64,000 nt of DNA, taken from NCBI GenBank assembly GCA_017509985.1, contig JAFWOE010000003.1, forward strand, positions 1-64,000, given 5' to 3'. Positions within the stretch are counted from its first letter, which is position 1; every line of letters begins with the position of its first letter. The notes beneath the pieces were generated by a model. The model saw only the letters and a list, made by a program, of their open reading frames with translations, did not search any database and had not been told where the DNA came from. Of this stretch, positions 16,560-25,383 are shown piece after piece. The position numbers and the translations under genes were made by a program. This DNA is from Lachnospiraceae bacterium. GTDB taxonomy: Bacteria > Bacillota > Clostridia > Lachnospirales > Lachnospiraceae.

Positions 16560-17729
16560 TTATTTGGCTTGAAGCAGTTCCGTCAGCTGCTCCACGAATT
16601 CCACACAATCCATTTTTACCACATAATCCGCGTGCCGCATGATCGGTGCGTCTGCATCGGTATTGACCGCGACAACGGTCTGTGCGCCGCCGATGCCGGC
16701 CAGATGCTGGATCGCGCCGGAAACGCCGAGGCTGATCAGGAGCTTCGGGGCAACGGTAGCTCCGGTCTGACCGACCTGGTGCGGGTATTCCGCCCAGCCC
16801 ATGTCGATGAGCGGTCTGGAAACGCCGACTTCGGCTTTCATGAGCTCCGCCAGCCGGAACACCTTTTTCAGATTTTTGGAGGATCCGATCCCCCGGCCTG
16901 CGACGAGCAGTATGTCCGCGTCGGCAATGCCGGAAGCATCGGACTTGTTTTCCTGCGAGAGGATCGTGATCAGGCCCTTCGGAAGGCCTTCCGGAAGAAT
17001 CGTTTCGACCGTTCCGGTGCGTGCCGGATCGGGTTCGGGACAGGGGAAGATCCCCGGGCGGACCGTTGCCATCTGCGGCCTGGAATCCGGGCAGACGATC
17101 GTCGCCATCAGGTTGCCCCCGAGGGCCGGCCTTGTCTGCGCCAGAAGGCGGGAATCCGGTTCAATGGAAAGAGCGGTGCAGTCTGCGGTCAGTCCGGTAC
17201 CCAGTTTTGCTGCGATCGCAGGCGCAGCGGACCGGCCGAGGATCGTCGCGCCGAAAAGTACGATTTCGGGGCGGCGTTCCCGGATCAGCGGGACAAGGGC
17301 ATGCGCATAGGCATTGTCGTCCGTATCCCCGATCCGGTCGGAAAGCAGGAAGAGCACGGCATCCGCGCCGGCTTCGATCAGTTCCCGGGCGAAGGAACTG
17401 CTTTTTCCGGGACAGATTGCGGTCAGACGGCAACCCAGGGTATCCGCGAGTTCACGGCCTTTCCCGAGAAGCTCCAATGCGACCGGAAGAGGTTTCCCTT
17501 CCGACTGCTGGACGGCGATCCAGATCCCGCCGCCGGCTTCCTGTGCTTCTTTTTTCTCTTTCTCTATGGATATGGCTCCGACGGGGCAGCTGTCCGCACA
17601 GGCTCCGCAGAGGATGCATTTCTCTTCGTCAAGAATGATTTCGTCAGTGATCTCCAGCGCACCGTTCGGGCAGGAGGCGACACAGCCGCCGCACAGTACA
17701 CAGGTGTTTTTATCAATGATCAGGCCCAT
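16560..17729 (-). CDS. etfA: Electron transfer flavoprotein alpha subunit with ferredoxin domain
   Basis: A 389-residue EtfA. The first 60 residues form a two-cluster ferredoxin: CVLCGGCVASCP and CILCGACADSCP, eight cysteines for two 4Fe-4S clusters. The EtfA body follows, with the FAD-binding C-terminal domain seen as VAGRGIGSSKNLKKVF, GVSRPLIDMGWAEYPHQVGQTG and ISLGVSGAIQHLAG. Ferredoxin-extended EtfA subunits (LctC, CarE type) occur in flavin-bifurcating complexes. The start is placed at 17729, sharing one base with the etfB stop (TGATG) and preceded by GGGAGGAG; a longer frame adds five residues without a site. Last gene of a three-gene leftward operon. Confidence 0.9.
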   Translation of the reverse strand: MGLIIDKNTCVLCGGCVASCPNGALEITDEIILDEEKCILCGACADSCPVGAISIEKEKKEAQEAGGGIWIAVQQSEGKPLPVALELLGKGRELADTLGCRLTAICPGKSSSFARELIEAGADAVLFLLSDRIGDTDDNAYAHALVPLIRERRPEIVLFGATILGRSAAPAIAAKLGTGLTADCTALSIEPDSRLLAQTRPALGGNLMATIVCPDSRPQMATVRPGIFPCPEPDPARTGTVETILPEGLPKGLITILSQENKSDASGIADADILLVAGRGIGSSKNLKKVFRLAELMKAEVGVSRPLIDMGWAEYPHQVGQTGATVAPKLLISLGVSGAIQHLAGIGGAQTVVAVNTDADAPIMRHADYVVKMDCVEFVEQLTELLQAK

Positions 17730-18499
17730 CACAGCTCCTCCCATAATTTCTTAACTTCCGAGGCCGCTTCGCTTTTTTCAAAAGGAACGGCTTCGCCCTT
17801 TTCCTGCTGCGGGAAAGTCCGGATGACCTGGGTAGGGGAGCCGTCCAGGCCGATCCGTGCGGGGTCGGCTCCGAGCCCTTTCGCATCCAGGATCTTCAGG
17901 TCCGCCTTCAGGCTCCGGCGTATTCCTTCGATCGAAGGAAGCCTCGGTGTGGTCAGGTTCTTGACGATCGTCAGAACGGCAGGCAGCGATACGTTAACGG
18001 TTTCCGCTCCCGCATCGGTGTTCCGCCGGCAGATGATCTGCTTTTCTGTTACTTCCAGAAGAGCGGAAACGTCGGTGACGCAGGGCAGATTCAGCCATGA
18101 GGCCAGTTCCGGCCCGATCTGGGCCGTATCTCCGTCGGTGGCCATCTTGCCGCAGAGGATCAGATCGGCTCCGCCGAGGTCTTCAATGGCTTTGGAGAGG
18201 GTATAGGAGGTGGCCAGGGTATCCGCACCGGCAAAGGCCCGGTCGGTCAGAAGGACGGCATTGTCCGCACCCCGGGCGATCTCATCCCGGAGCAGGCGTT
18301 CCGAGGCAGGAATGCCCATACTGAGCGCTGTTACCGTGCCGCCGAGCTTTTCGCGGATCTGCACGGCAGCCTCTGCCGCGGTCACGTCAAAGGGGTTGAT
18401 CACGGCTTCGGAGGAGTCGCGGATGATGGTCTTGCGGACCGGGTCCAGGCGCACCTCGTTGGAAGAGGGCACTTGCTTGACACAGACGATGATTTTCAT
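17729..18499 (-). CDS. etfB: Electron transfer flavoprotein beta subunit
   Basis: A 256-residue EtfB. It opens with MKIIVCVKQVPSSNEVRLDP, the family start, and has ADLILCGKMATDGDTAQIGPELASWL, the segment that binds AMP or a second FAD in Etf proteins, then LPSIEGIRRSLKADL. Together with EtfA it shuttles electrons between the FAD dehydrogenase encoded upstream and a ferredoxin or NAD partner. Its ATG overlaps the upstream stop in an ATGA, so the three genes are translationally coupled. Confidence 0.92.
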   Translation of the reverse strand: MKIIVCVKQVPSSNEVRLDPVRKTIIRDSSEAVINPFDVTAAEAAVQIREKLGGTVTALSMGIPASERLLRDEIARGADNAVLLTDRAFAGADTLATSYTLSKAIEDLGGADLILCGKMATDGDTAQIGPELASWLNLPCVTDVSALLEVTEKQIICRRNTDAGAETVNVSLPAVLTIVKNLTTPRLPSIEGIRRSLKADLKILDAKGLGADPARIGLDGSPTQVIRTFPQQEKGEAVPFEKSEAASEVKKLWEEL

Positions 18500-20070
18500 T
18501 TCACGCCTCCTTCCTTTGAAAAAAGGTTGCCGTTCCCGAGCCGCCAGGCAGGATCAAAAGCCCGCTTTACGGCCCGCATTTCTTCGATATGCTCCGGTCC
18601 GTACATGATCTCGAGGAACGATGCCTTCAGTTTGCCGACCCCGTGTTCCGCGGAGACGGCTCCGCCCATCTGCGTGACCTTTGCTGCCCAGCTCAGAAAC
18701 ATCTCTTTTACCCTGGCAGCATCTTCCGCAGAAGACGGCAGCAGGTTTACGTGAAGATGGTTGTTGCCGATATGCCCCCAGATCGCGGAGCGCAGGCCGA
18801 GCTTTTCAATACCGTTCCGGTACAGGTCCATTACTTCAAAGAGCTTATCGTCCGGCACCGACATATCCGAGCCCATCTTGGTCAGGGAAGGTTCCTTTTT
18901 GCGAAGGGCGTCGATTTTCATGTTTGTACTTTCCGGCACGGCATGACGGAAGAACATCAGGCCGTCCAGATCGCCGGTATTCCGGGCAACCCAGGTATCT
19001 TTTTCGGATCCGCCGGCTTTTTCGGCCAGCCCGCCGAGCAGAAGGAGACGCTCCAGGGCGGTTTCTTCATCGGTACAGTGGAGTTCGGCATACACGATGC
19101 TCTGTATGCATTCGGGAACCTCCGGCAGCGATGCAAAGGCACTTCCGGCGGCTTTCTGTTCCCGGAGGATTTCCAGGGCGCCGGCGTCAAAATATTCCAG
19201 TGAAACAACGGATTTTTCGCTTCGGACCAGGTTCACGAAGGTCAGTGCGTTTTTTTCTTTTTCGAAGAGAAAGGAGGCGCCCCAGATCGCTTCGGGCAGG
19301 GGCTCCAGGATCAGCTGCAGTTCGGTGATCACGCCCAGGGTACCGTCCGATCCGATCAGAAGGTCGATCAGGTCCATATCCGGCGCGGAGTAATAGCCGG
19401 AGGCGTTCTTTACGTCCGGCATTTTATATGACGGGAGTTTAAACTCCACAGAAGATCCGTCTTCACAGGGAAGACAGGCCGAAAGCCCTTTGGCAAAGCA
19501 TTCTCCCCGCCGGATCTTTACGGTCCGGCCGTCGGCCAGGATCATTTTCAGGCCGCCGACATGGCCGCGCATGGCGCCGTAGCGGAAACTCCGGGCTCCG
19601 GACGCGTTGCAGGCCGTCATGCCGCCCAGGGTGGCCGATGTTTCGGTGGGATCGGTCGGGAAGAACTGTTCCTTATCTGTAAAGAAACGGCTGAATACCT
19701 GCCGGGACTCTTCACTCCAGCCGGAAGTATCGATCTTCCGGGTCGAGATCTGTTTCCGGAGTTCCAGAAGCACAACACCGGGTTCGGCAAAGAGAATGTA
19801 TTTTCCGTTTTCATAAGCCATACCGGTCAGCCGGTCCATCCCGGAAAGGGTCAGGATCAGGCCGCCGTCGGGAACCGCAGCCCCCGCCAGGCCGGTCCGT
19901 CCGCCCTGGATCGTGACCGGAAGGTCGTTTTCTTCCGCAAACCGCAGGGCGGTCCGGACGTCTTCACAGCTTTTCGCGAAAACAGCGAACTGTGCGGTGC
20001 CGGTGCTCCGGGATTCATCCCTCAGATATTCGGCACCGATTCTGTCCGCGGTAAGGATCAAATCGTTCAT
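18496..20070 (-). CDS. FAD-linked 2-hydroxyacid dehydrogenase (LctD/GlcD type)
   Basis: A 524-residue oxidoreductase of the vanillyl-alcohol-oxidase-like FAD family. The FAD-binding region has VTIQGGRTGLAGAAVPDGGLILTLSGMDR and LGGMTACNASGARSFRYGAMRGHV. The C-terminal domain has SAIWGHIGNNHLHVNLLPS and GGAVSAEHGVGKLK, the GlcD/D-lactate dehydrogenase wording. With EtfB and EtfA immediately downstream this matches the LctBCD-type complex, in which lactate oxidation to pyruvate with NAD is driven by simultaneous ferredoxin oxidation. Substrate could be lactate, glycolate or 2-hydroxyglutarate; no lactate permease or racemase is adjacent. Start at 20070 is supported by AAGGAC 9 bases upstream. 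Confidence 0.85.
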   Translation of the reverse strand: MNDLILTADRIGAEYLRDESRSTGTAQFAVFAKSCEDVRTALRFAEENDLPVTIQGGRTGLAGAAVPDGGLILTLSGMDRLTGMAYENGKYILFAEPGVVLLELRKQISTRKIDTSGWSEESRQVFSRFFTDKEQFFPTDPTETSATLGGMTACNASGARSFRYGAMRGHVGGLKMILADGRTVKIRRGECFAKGLSACLPCEDGSSVEFKLPSYKMPDVKNASGYYSAPDMDLIDLLIGSDGTLGVITELQLILEPLPEAIWGASFLFEKEKNALTFVNLVRSEKSVVSLEYFDAGALEILREQKAAGSAFASLPEVPECIQSIVYAELHCTDEETALERLLLLGGLAEKAGGSEKDTWVARNTGDLDGLMFFRHAVPESTNMKIDALRKKEPSLTKMGSDMSVPDDKLFEVMDLYRNGIEKLGLRSAIWGHIGNNHLHVNLLPSSAEDAARVKEMFLSWAAKVTQMGGAVSAEHGVGKLKASFLEIMYGPEHIEEMRAVKRAFDPAWRLGNGNLFSKEGGVK

Positions 20071-20146
20071 AAATGTCAGTCCTTTTTCAGTAATTTTCTG
20101 CCGGTTCAGCAATAGGCAGCAATAAGCATGCAGCTATAACAAAATT

Positions 20147-20175
20147 ATTTTAATAGTGGAAGGCTTTTTTTTCAA
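20147..20175 (-). promoter_or_regulatory. Promoter of the dehydrogenase-etfBA operon
   Basis: On the minus strand TTGAAA (20170-20175) and TAAAAT (20147-20152) are spaced by 17 bases, 77 bases before the dehydrogenase start codon. The 308-base divergent gap holds this promoter and that of the URO-D gene and no other gene I can support. Confidence 0.5.
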
Positions 20176-20302
20176 TCACTATAAGGGAGGGAGTAAATCG
20201 AAAAAACCAAAATCCGGGAACGTCGGGAACCTTTTCACGAACAGCCCATCAAAAGCAACGATTATTGTGCATTCTTATATAGCAATGACGGTTTTTTTTT
20301 GT

Positions 20303-20349
20303 TATAATAAACAAACAAAGGTCTGACCGCGTAGAAAAACAGGTCAGAC
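20303..20349 (+). promoter_or_regulatory. -10 element and leader hairpin of the URO-D family gene
   Basis: TATAAT at 20303-20308 is a consensus -10, without a clear -35. Just after the expected transcript start an 8-bp inverted repeat, GTCTGACC (20321-20328) with GGTCAGAC (20342-20349), would form a stem in the leader or serve as a repressor operator. Confidence 0.45.
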
Positions 20350-20378
20350 GGATATGAGTTTAAAATGGAGGAAACAGT

Positions 20379-21419
20379 ATGCTCACAGCAAGAGAAAACT
20401 TTTATCAGGCCGCAAAGGGTCTCAATCCCGAAAGGTTTGCCAACCAGTATGAAGCGATCCAGCTGCTTTTTAATCCGTTCTTCCTTCACAGCCCGGGTGC
20501 TGTAAGAGGAGGCCCGGAAGTTGTAAACGCATGGGGAATAACGAATGTCTTCCCTGAGAATTCTCCCGGAGGATTCCCGGTTCATACTCCCGACAAGATC
20601 GTTATCAAGGATATTGAACACTGGCAGGACTATGTGCATGCTCCCAGCCTGAAATTCCCGGATGAAGAATGGGAAATGTTCAAAGCGCAGTACGATGCCG
20701 TAGATACCACAAAGGCATATAAGGCCTGCTTTGTTGCACCCGGCCTTTTCGAGCAGTGCCACCATCTCGGCGAGATCCAGAATACCCTTATGAATCTCTA
20801 TGAGTATGAAGACGAAATGCACGACCTCATCAAATACTTAAGAGATTTCGAACTGGAGCTTGCGGAAGGCATCTGCACGCATCTGAAACCCGACATGCTC
20901 TTCCATCATGACGATTTCGGCAGCAGGACCAGCACCTTTATGAAGCCTGACATGTGGGAGGATTTCTATGTAGAGCCTTATAAGGAGGTCTATGGATACT
21001 ACAAGACCCACGGCTGCGAGCTGATCGTCCATCATTCGGACAGCTACGGAGCGACCCTCGTTCCGAGCCTGATCGAAATGGGCGTCGATGTATGGCAGGG
21101 CTGCATGTCGTCGAACAATATTCCAGAGCTGAACAAGAAGTATAAAGGACAGATCTCCTTCATGGGCGGCTTTGACGGCGCAGATTTCGATTCACCGGAC
21201 TGGACCCCGGAAGGCGTACGTCAGATGACCTGGGATATTCTTGAGCAGAATGAACCCAGCGGATTTATTCCATGCATCGCACAGGGCGACCCCGGATCGA
21301 TCTATGTCGGCGTTTACGAGACCATCCGCGAGACGATCGACGAATACAACGAAGTCAAATTCGGCTTCAAGAGAGAGAACATCGACAGACTGGAGGAACA
21401 GGTGGATATGTTCCGTTAA
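20379..21419 (+). CDS. Uroporphyrinogen decarboxylase (URO-D) family protein
   Basis: A 346-residue TIM-barrel protein of the URO-D superfamily, which includes heme-pathway HemE and the MtaA/MtbA-type methyltransferases of corrinoid systems. Visible family features are DMLFHHDDFGSRTSTFMKP, CELIVHHSDSYG, EMGVDVWQGCMSS and the final FIPCIAQGDPGSI. The HemE N-terminal substrate motif is absent, so this is not a heme enzyme by appearance; a methyl transfer or unknown role is more likely. GGAGG lies 8 bases before the ATG. It stands alone: no corrinoid protein or activator is beside it. Substrate unknown. Confidence 0.7.
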   Translation: MLTARENFYQAAKGLNPERFANQYEAIQLLFNPFFLHSPGAVRGGPEVVNAWGITNVFPENSPGGFPVHTPDKIVIKDIEHWQDYVHAPSLKFPDEEWEMFKAQYDAVDTTKAYKACFVAPGLFEQCHHLGEIQNTLMNLYEYEDEMHDLIKYLRDFELELAEGICTHLKPDMLFHHDDFGSRTSTFMKPDMWEDFYVEPYKEVYGYYKTHGCELIVHHSDSYGATLVPSLIEMGVDVWQGCMSSNNIPELNKKYKGQISFMGGFDGADFDSPDWTPEGVRQMTWDILEQNEPSGFIPCIAQGDPGSIYVGVYETIRETIDEYNEVKFGFKRENIDRLEEQVDMFR

Positions 21420-21462
21420 TACTTCCTTATCAGGCATCCGTATTTGTCTGCGGGAGATTTTC

Positions 21463-21510
21463 AGGAAAACAGATTTCTGCATTGCAGGAATCTGTTTTCT
21501 TGCGTTTTGC
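21463..21510 (+). terminator. Terminator after the URO-D family gene
   Basis: AGGAAAACAGATTTCTG (21463-21479) pairs imperfectly with CAGGAATCTGTTTTCT (21485-21500), followed by a weak T-rich stretch. It lies 44 bases beyond the stop codon. Confidence 0.65.
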
Positions 21511-21528
21511 GTCATTTTAGGGTAAAAT
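21500..21528 (+). promoter_or_regulatory. Promoter of the sugar transferase-LCP-GT2 group
   Basis: TTGCGT (21500-21505) and TAAAAT (21523-21528) are 17 bases apart. About 100 bases of leader follow before the GTG start; that leader contains G- and C-rich runs but no RNA family I recognise. Confidence 0.45.
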
Positions 21529-21635
21529 AACTTGATAACTATGGTCCCGGGGTTTCGGAAGGGGGGTCCGAAGCTCCAAACGCCGCGATTTAACAGACCA
21601 GACCGCTGCAGAGGATCGACAGAAGGGGTTTTATT

Positions 21636-23039
21636 GTGAATAACAACATGCAAAAGTATCTGAACGCCGGATTTGTGGTGCTGGATACTCTGCTTATCAT
21701 AATATCCTATATTCTCTCCTGGCTCCTTCGGTTCAGGACATCGCTTTTCGGTGAACCCGTGCGGGTACTCTCGTTTGAGTACTACATGCGGTTCCTGCTG
21801 ATCGTCGTTCCTCTTTTCCTTATTATGAACTGGGTATTCTCCCTGTACAGCTCGGGGAGGACACATGGAAGAAGACACGAAGCCGCCAATATTTTTAAAG
21901 CGAATACGGCCGGCATCCTGATCTTCATCCTGCTGCTTTATTTCAGCAAGCAGATCCATTTCGCCAGAAATATGCTGTTCGTGTTCTACCTTCTGAACAT
22001 GTTTCTGGATTTTGTTGTCCGGAATCTGGCGAGAAACTTTATCAACAGGCTGAGAAGCGGGGACTTCAACCGGAAGACGGTACTGCTGGTCGGATACAGC
22101 ACTTCTGCGGAAGAATACATCGACCGTATTCTTGCCAACCGCCATTGGGGATACAATATTTTCGGGATCCTGGATGACAATCTGGAGAGCGGGACGGAAT
22201 ATCACGGCGTCAAAGTCCTCGGAAGGCTGGACGGCCTGGTCTCGCTGCTGGAAGGCAATCAGGTGGATGAGATCGCCATCACGATGGGCCTGAATGAATA
22301 CTACAAGCTGGAAAAGATCGTTGCCCTTTGCGAAAAATCGGGTGTTCACACCATGTTCATACCCGACTATTATAATATTATTCCGACAAAGCCCTATACA
22401 GAGGATATGCAGGGGCTGCCGGTCATAAATATCCGTTACGTACCGCTGAACAATCCGCTGGCTTCCTTTATCAAAAGGACGCTGGATATTATCGGTTCCC
22501 TGCTCTGTATCGTGATCTTCTCGCCGGCAATGCTTTTTGCGCTGATCGGGATCAAGATCACGTCTCCCGGTCCGGTCATTTTCCGGCAGGTCCGGGTCGG
22601 ACTTCACAACAGGGAATTTGAGATGTACAAATTCCGCTCCATGAAGGTCCAGACGGAAGAAGAGGAAAAGAAAGGCTGGACAACCAAGGGAGATGAGCGT
22701 ATAACAAAATTCGGCAGCTTTATCCGGAAGACCAGTATCGATGAACTTCCGCAGCTTTTTAATGTCCTTAAAGGGGATATGAGCCTGGTGGGCCCGCGGC
22801 CGGAAAGACCTCAGTTTGTCGAAGAGTTCCGGGAAACGATCCCGAGATATATGATCAAACACCAGGTCCGTCCCGGAATGACCGGCTGGGCTCAGGTCAA
22901 CGGGTTCCGCGGAGACACATCCATACGCGGGAGGATCGACTGCGATCTGTATTATATTGAAAACTGGACGGTAGGACTGGATTTTAAGATCCTTTTCCTT
23001 ACGGTTTTCAAGGGATTTGTCAATAAAAATGCTTATTAA
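21636..23039 (+). CDS. Undecaprenyl-phosphate sugar phosphotransferase
   Basis: A 467-residue polyprenyl glycosylphosphotransferase of the WbaP/WcaJ type, which starts glycan repeats by putting a sugar phosphate on undecaprenyl phosphate. Four to five hydrophobic segments lie within residues 1-125; a CoA-binding-like middle domain has [18 protein letters not shown]. After another membrane hairpin (about 270-300), the catalytic domain shows [46 protein letters not shown] and [12 protein letters not shown]. Start is GTG 21636 with AAGGGG upstream. It is followed by an LCP protein and a GT2 gene, consistent with a wall polysaccharide pathway. Sugar unknown; glucose is common in this family. Confidence 0.88.
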   Translation: MNNNMQKYLNAGFVVLDTLLIIISYILSWLLRFRTSLFGEPVRVLSFEYYMRFLLIVVPLFLIMNWVFSLYSSGRTHGRRHEAANIFKANTAGILIFILLLYFSKQIHFARNMLFVFYLLNMFLDFVVRNLARNFINRLRSGDFNRKTVLLVGYSTSAEEYIDRILANRHWGYNIFGILDDNLESGTEYHGVKVLGRLDGLVSLLEGNQVDEIAITMGLNEYYKLEKIVALCEKSGVHTMFIPDYYNIIPTKPYTEDMQGLPVINIRYVPLNNPLASFIKRTLDIIGSLLCIVIFSPAMLFALIGIKITSPGPVIFRQVRVGLHNREFEMYKFRSMKVQTEEEEKKGWTTKGDERITKFGSFIRKTSIDELPQLFNVLKGDMSLVGPRPERPQFVEEFRETIPRYMIKHQVRPGMTGWAQVNGFRGDTSIRGRIDCDLYYIENWTVGLDFKILFLTVFKGFVNKNAY

Positions 23040-23091
23040 ATTCGTAAATAGATTGAGGGCGGAACAACAGTAAAGGAGATCCGGCTGGAAA

Positions 23092-24477
23092 ATGACACCA
23101 CAACGCAAAAGGAAAAAAAGAAGAGGACTGCTCCTGGCAGAACTTGTAATATTAGCTGTTCTTACCGTCGCGCTTTTCGGAGCGGTCTGGGTAAACCACA
23201 AGCTTTCCCTGGTTAATTACGACAAGGATTTCGACCCCACCAAGGTCAAAACCGCAACCGACGTGAATAAGAAGACCGGAGAGGAAGAGGTCGTTCCGGC
23301 AGAAACGGAACAGAAATCCGGTGCTCAGGCGGGACAGCCGGTTCAGACTCCGGCCGCGACTCCGGCCCCGGCAGACAGCAGCCAGAATACAGAGCCGGTG
23401 GATTACGGCCTGGAAGGCGTGGAGATGATCGCACTGGTCGGGCTGGATACGCGTATTACCGAAGATTATGACGGGGAAAACTCCGATACCATGATGATCT
23501 GCTGCATCAATCACAACACGCGGACCATCAAACTGATCTCGCTTTACAGAGATACTTTCCTGAACGTCGGAGAAGACTATTACGGGTCGCCGGATTACTA
23601 CACCAAAGCAAACGAAGCCTATAATCTGGGCGGTGCAGCGCAGTTCCTTTCCATGCTCAATCTGAACCTGGACCTGAACATCACGGAATATGTTTCCGTA
23701 GAATTCAAGGCCCTTGCTACTGCGATCGAAATGCTGGGCGGGATCGACGTGGACCTTTCCTATCTGGAGATCCTGCATCTGAACAACTATAATATCGAAA
23801 CTTCCGAAGCATGCGGCATGGAATACATTCCCGTGGAGCTTCCGCCTACGGATGAGACGGATCCCACGACCTTCACGTACCATCTGAACGGCAGCCAGGC
23901 TGTTTCCTATGCGAGGATCCGTTATACGGACGGATTTGATTTCCGCCGGACTTCCAGACAGAGAGTCGTGCTTACCAAGCTGAAGGAAAAAGCGAAATCG
24001 GCGGATATGATTTCGCTGAACAATATGCTGAATGCCGTACTCCCGCTTGTAACGACCAATATGGACAGTGCAAAGATCCTCTCCATGGCGGTCCCGATCC
24101 TTTCCTACAGCATGACTCCGGAAGATCAGTCCGGTTTCCCGTTCGTGCATCTGGAAGATGACGCATCGATCACCGGCATCGACTGCGTGCTCCCGATCAC
24201 GCTGGAATACAACGTTACCAGGCTGCATGAGTTCCTGCTTCCGGGAGTAGAATATTATCCTTCGAGTACTGTTCTGGGTTACAGCGACTACATCATCAGT
24301 ATGACCGGTTATGATGAAAGCTTTATCGAACCGGCAAGCCAGCTGGATGATGACGGAGCGCTTCCGGCCGGCGTTGCGGCAGGGAGTGCGCCTGCGGCAG
24401 GGGAGTCGGGTGAGACCGGATCGGATTACGCAGAGGGCACCGGAGAATACGACCCGGCCGCTCAGAACTATGATTAG
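23092..24477 (+). CDS. LytR-CpsA-Psr (LCP) family cell-wall polymer ligase
   Basis: A 461-residue membrane-anchored protein. A basic N-terminus precedes one membrane helix at about residues 12-34, then a Pro/Ala/Gln-rich linker. The extracytoplasmic LCP domain runs from about 110 to 390, with VGLDTRITEDYDGENSDTMM and the arginine segment LISLYRDTFLNVG, then VSYARIRYTDGFDFRRTSRQ. LCP proteins move undecaprenyl-linked glycopolymers onto peptidoglycan. The C-terminal 60 residues are Gly/Ala/Glu-rich and disordered-looking. Context with an initiating sugar transferase and GT2 fits. It starts 53 bases after the transferase gene. Confidence 0.9.
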   Translation: MTPQRKRKKRRGLLLAELVILAVLTVALFGAVWVNHKLSLVNYDKDFDPTKVKTATDVNKKTGEEEVVPAETEQKSGAQAGQPVQTPAATPAPADSSQNTEPVDYGLEGVEMIALVGLDTRITEDYDGENSDTMMICCINHNTRTIKLISLYRDTFLNVGEDYYGSPDYYTKANEAYNLGGAAQFLSMLNLNLDLNITEYVSVEFKALATAIEMLGGIDVDLSYLEILHLNNYNIETSEACGMEYIPVELPPTDETDPTTFTYHLNGSQAVSYARIRYTDGFDFRRTSRQRVVLTKLKEKAKSADMISLNNMLNAVLPLVTTNMDSAKILSMAVPILSYSMTPEDQSGFPFVHLEDDASITGIDCVLPITLEYNVTRLHEFLLPGVEYYPSSTVLGYSDYIISMTGYDESFIEPASQLDDDGALPAGVAAGSAPAAGESGETGSDYAEGTGEYDPAAQNYD

Positions 24478-24504
24478 ACCGCAGCGACGGATACCGCGAT
24501 CTTT

Positions 24505-25383
24505 ATGACTGAAGTCTTCAAAACAGATATCATTATCCCTGTATACAGACCAGGCGCGGAGTTTTTAAAAACTCTTTCGCGCCTGTCTTTGCAGACAAAG
24601 AAAGCAGATCATCTTATCGTGATCAATACGGAAGAGGCCTTCTGGAATCCGGAACTGGAAGAGGCATACCCCGGAATGATCGTCAGGCACATCCGTAAAA
24701 AAGACTTTAACCATGGCGGGACCAGAGACCTGGCCGCAGAAATGTCCGACGCGGACATTCTTGTTTTCATGACCATGGACGCCTGTCCCGCGGACAGAAC
24801 GACCATCGAAAAGCTGATCGCTCCCGTGGCGGGAAAAAAAGCAGCCGTCTCCTATGCCAGACAGATCGCGGCTCCGGACGCAGACACGATCGAGACGATT
24901 ACCCGGGAATTCAATTATCCGCCGAAGTCCGCCCTGAAGACAAAGGCGGACCTGCCTGCCCTGGGCATCAAGACATTTTTCAGTTCAAACGTCTGTGCCG
25001 CGTATGACCGGAAAGTCTTTGACGAACTCGGAGGCTTCGGCAGCGGGCTGGACTTTAATGAAGATACGGTCTTTGCCGCCCGGGCGATCGAAGCAGGGTA
25101 CGCAGTATCGTATACGGCGGAATCGAAAGTCATTCATTCCCATAATTATTCGGGCCGGGAGCAGTACCGGCGGAATTTTTATATCGGAAAGAACCAGGCA
25201 GAGCACCCGGAAGTATTCGATAAATATCCTTCGGAGGGTGAAGGCATCCGTCTGGTGAAAAAGACCGCTTCCGAACTGGTGAAACAAAGAAAAGCGTATC
25301 TTATCCCGAAACTGGTATGGATCAGCGGCTGCAAATACCTCGGTTACAGAGCAGGAAGGAGATCGGTTAAGCAAAATGTTTGA
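24505..25383 (+). CDS. Family 2 glycosyltransferase
   Basis: A 292-residue GT2 enzyme of the rhamnosyltransferase type. Motifs are TDIIIPVYRPGAEFLKTLSRL, FNHGGTRDLAAEMSDADILVFMTMDACP (Asp-rich donor/metal site), and FSSNVCAAYDRKVFDELGGF followed by LDFNEDTVFAARAIEAGY. The FNHGGTR wording is characteristic of dTDP-rhamnosyltransferases. It follows the LCP gene by 27 bases without a clear ribosome site and overlaps the next gene by 8 bases. Acceptor unknown. Confidence 0.85.
   Translation: MTEVFKTDIIIPVYRPGAEFLKTLSRLSLQTKKADHLIVINTEEAFWNPELEEAYPGMIVRHIRKKDFNHGGTRDLAAEMSDADILVFMTMDACPADRTTIEKLIAPVAGKKAAVSYARQIAAPDADTIETITREFNYPPKSALKTKADLPALGIKTFFSSNVCAAYDRKVFDELGGFGSGLDFNEDTVFAARAIEAGYAVSYTAESKVIHSHNYSGREQYRRNFYIGKNQAEHPEVFDKYPSEGEGIRLVKKTASELVKQRKAYLIPKLVWISGCKYLGYRAGRRSVKQNV

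Noticed and set aside
16440..18206. Plus-strand frame of 588 codons
   Set aside because: Opposite etfA and etfB, whose motifs are unmistakable; the translation is Arg/Gly/Ser-rich and without domains.
21192..23201. Long minus-strand frame of 669 codons
   Set aside because: It lies opposite the clear sugar transferase and the URO-D gene, matches no family, has no ribosome site, and is a product of codon bias on the true strand.
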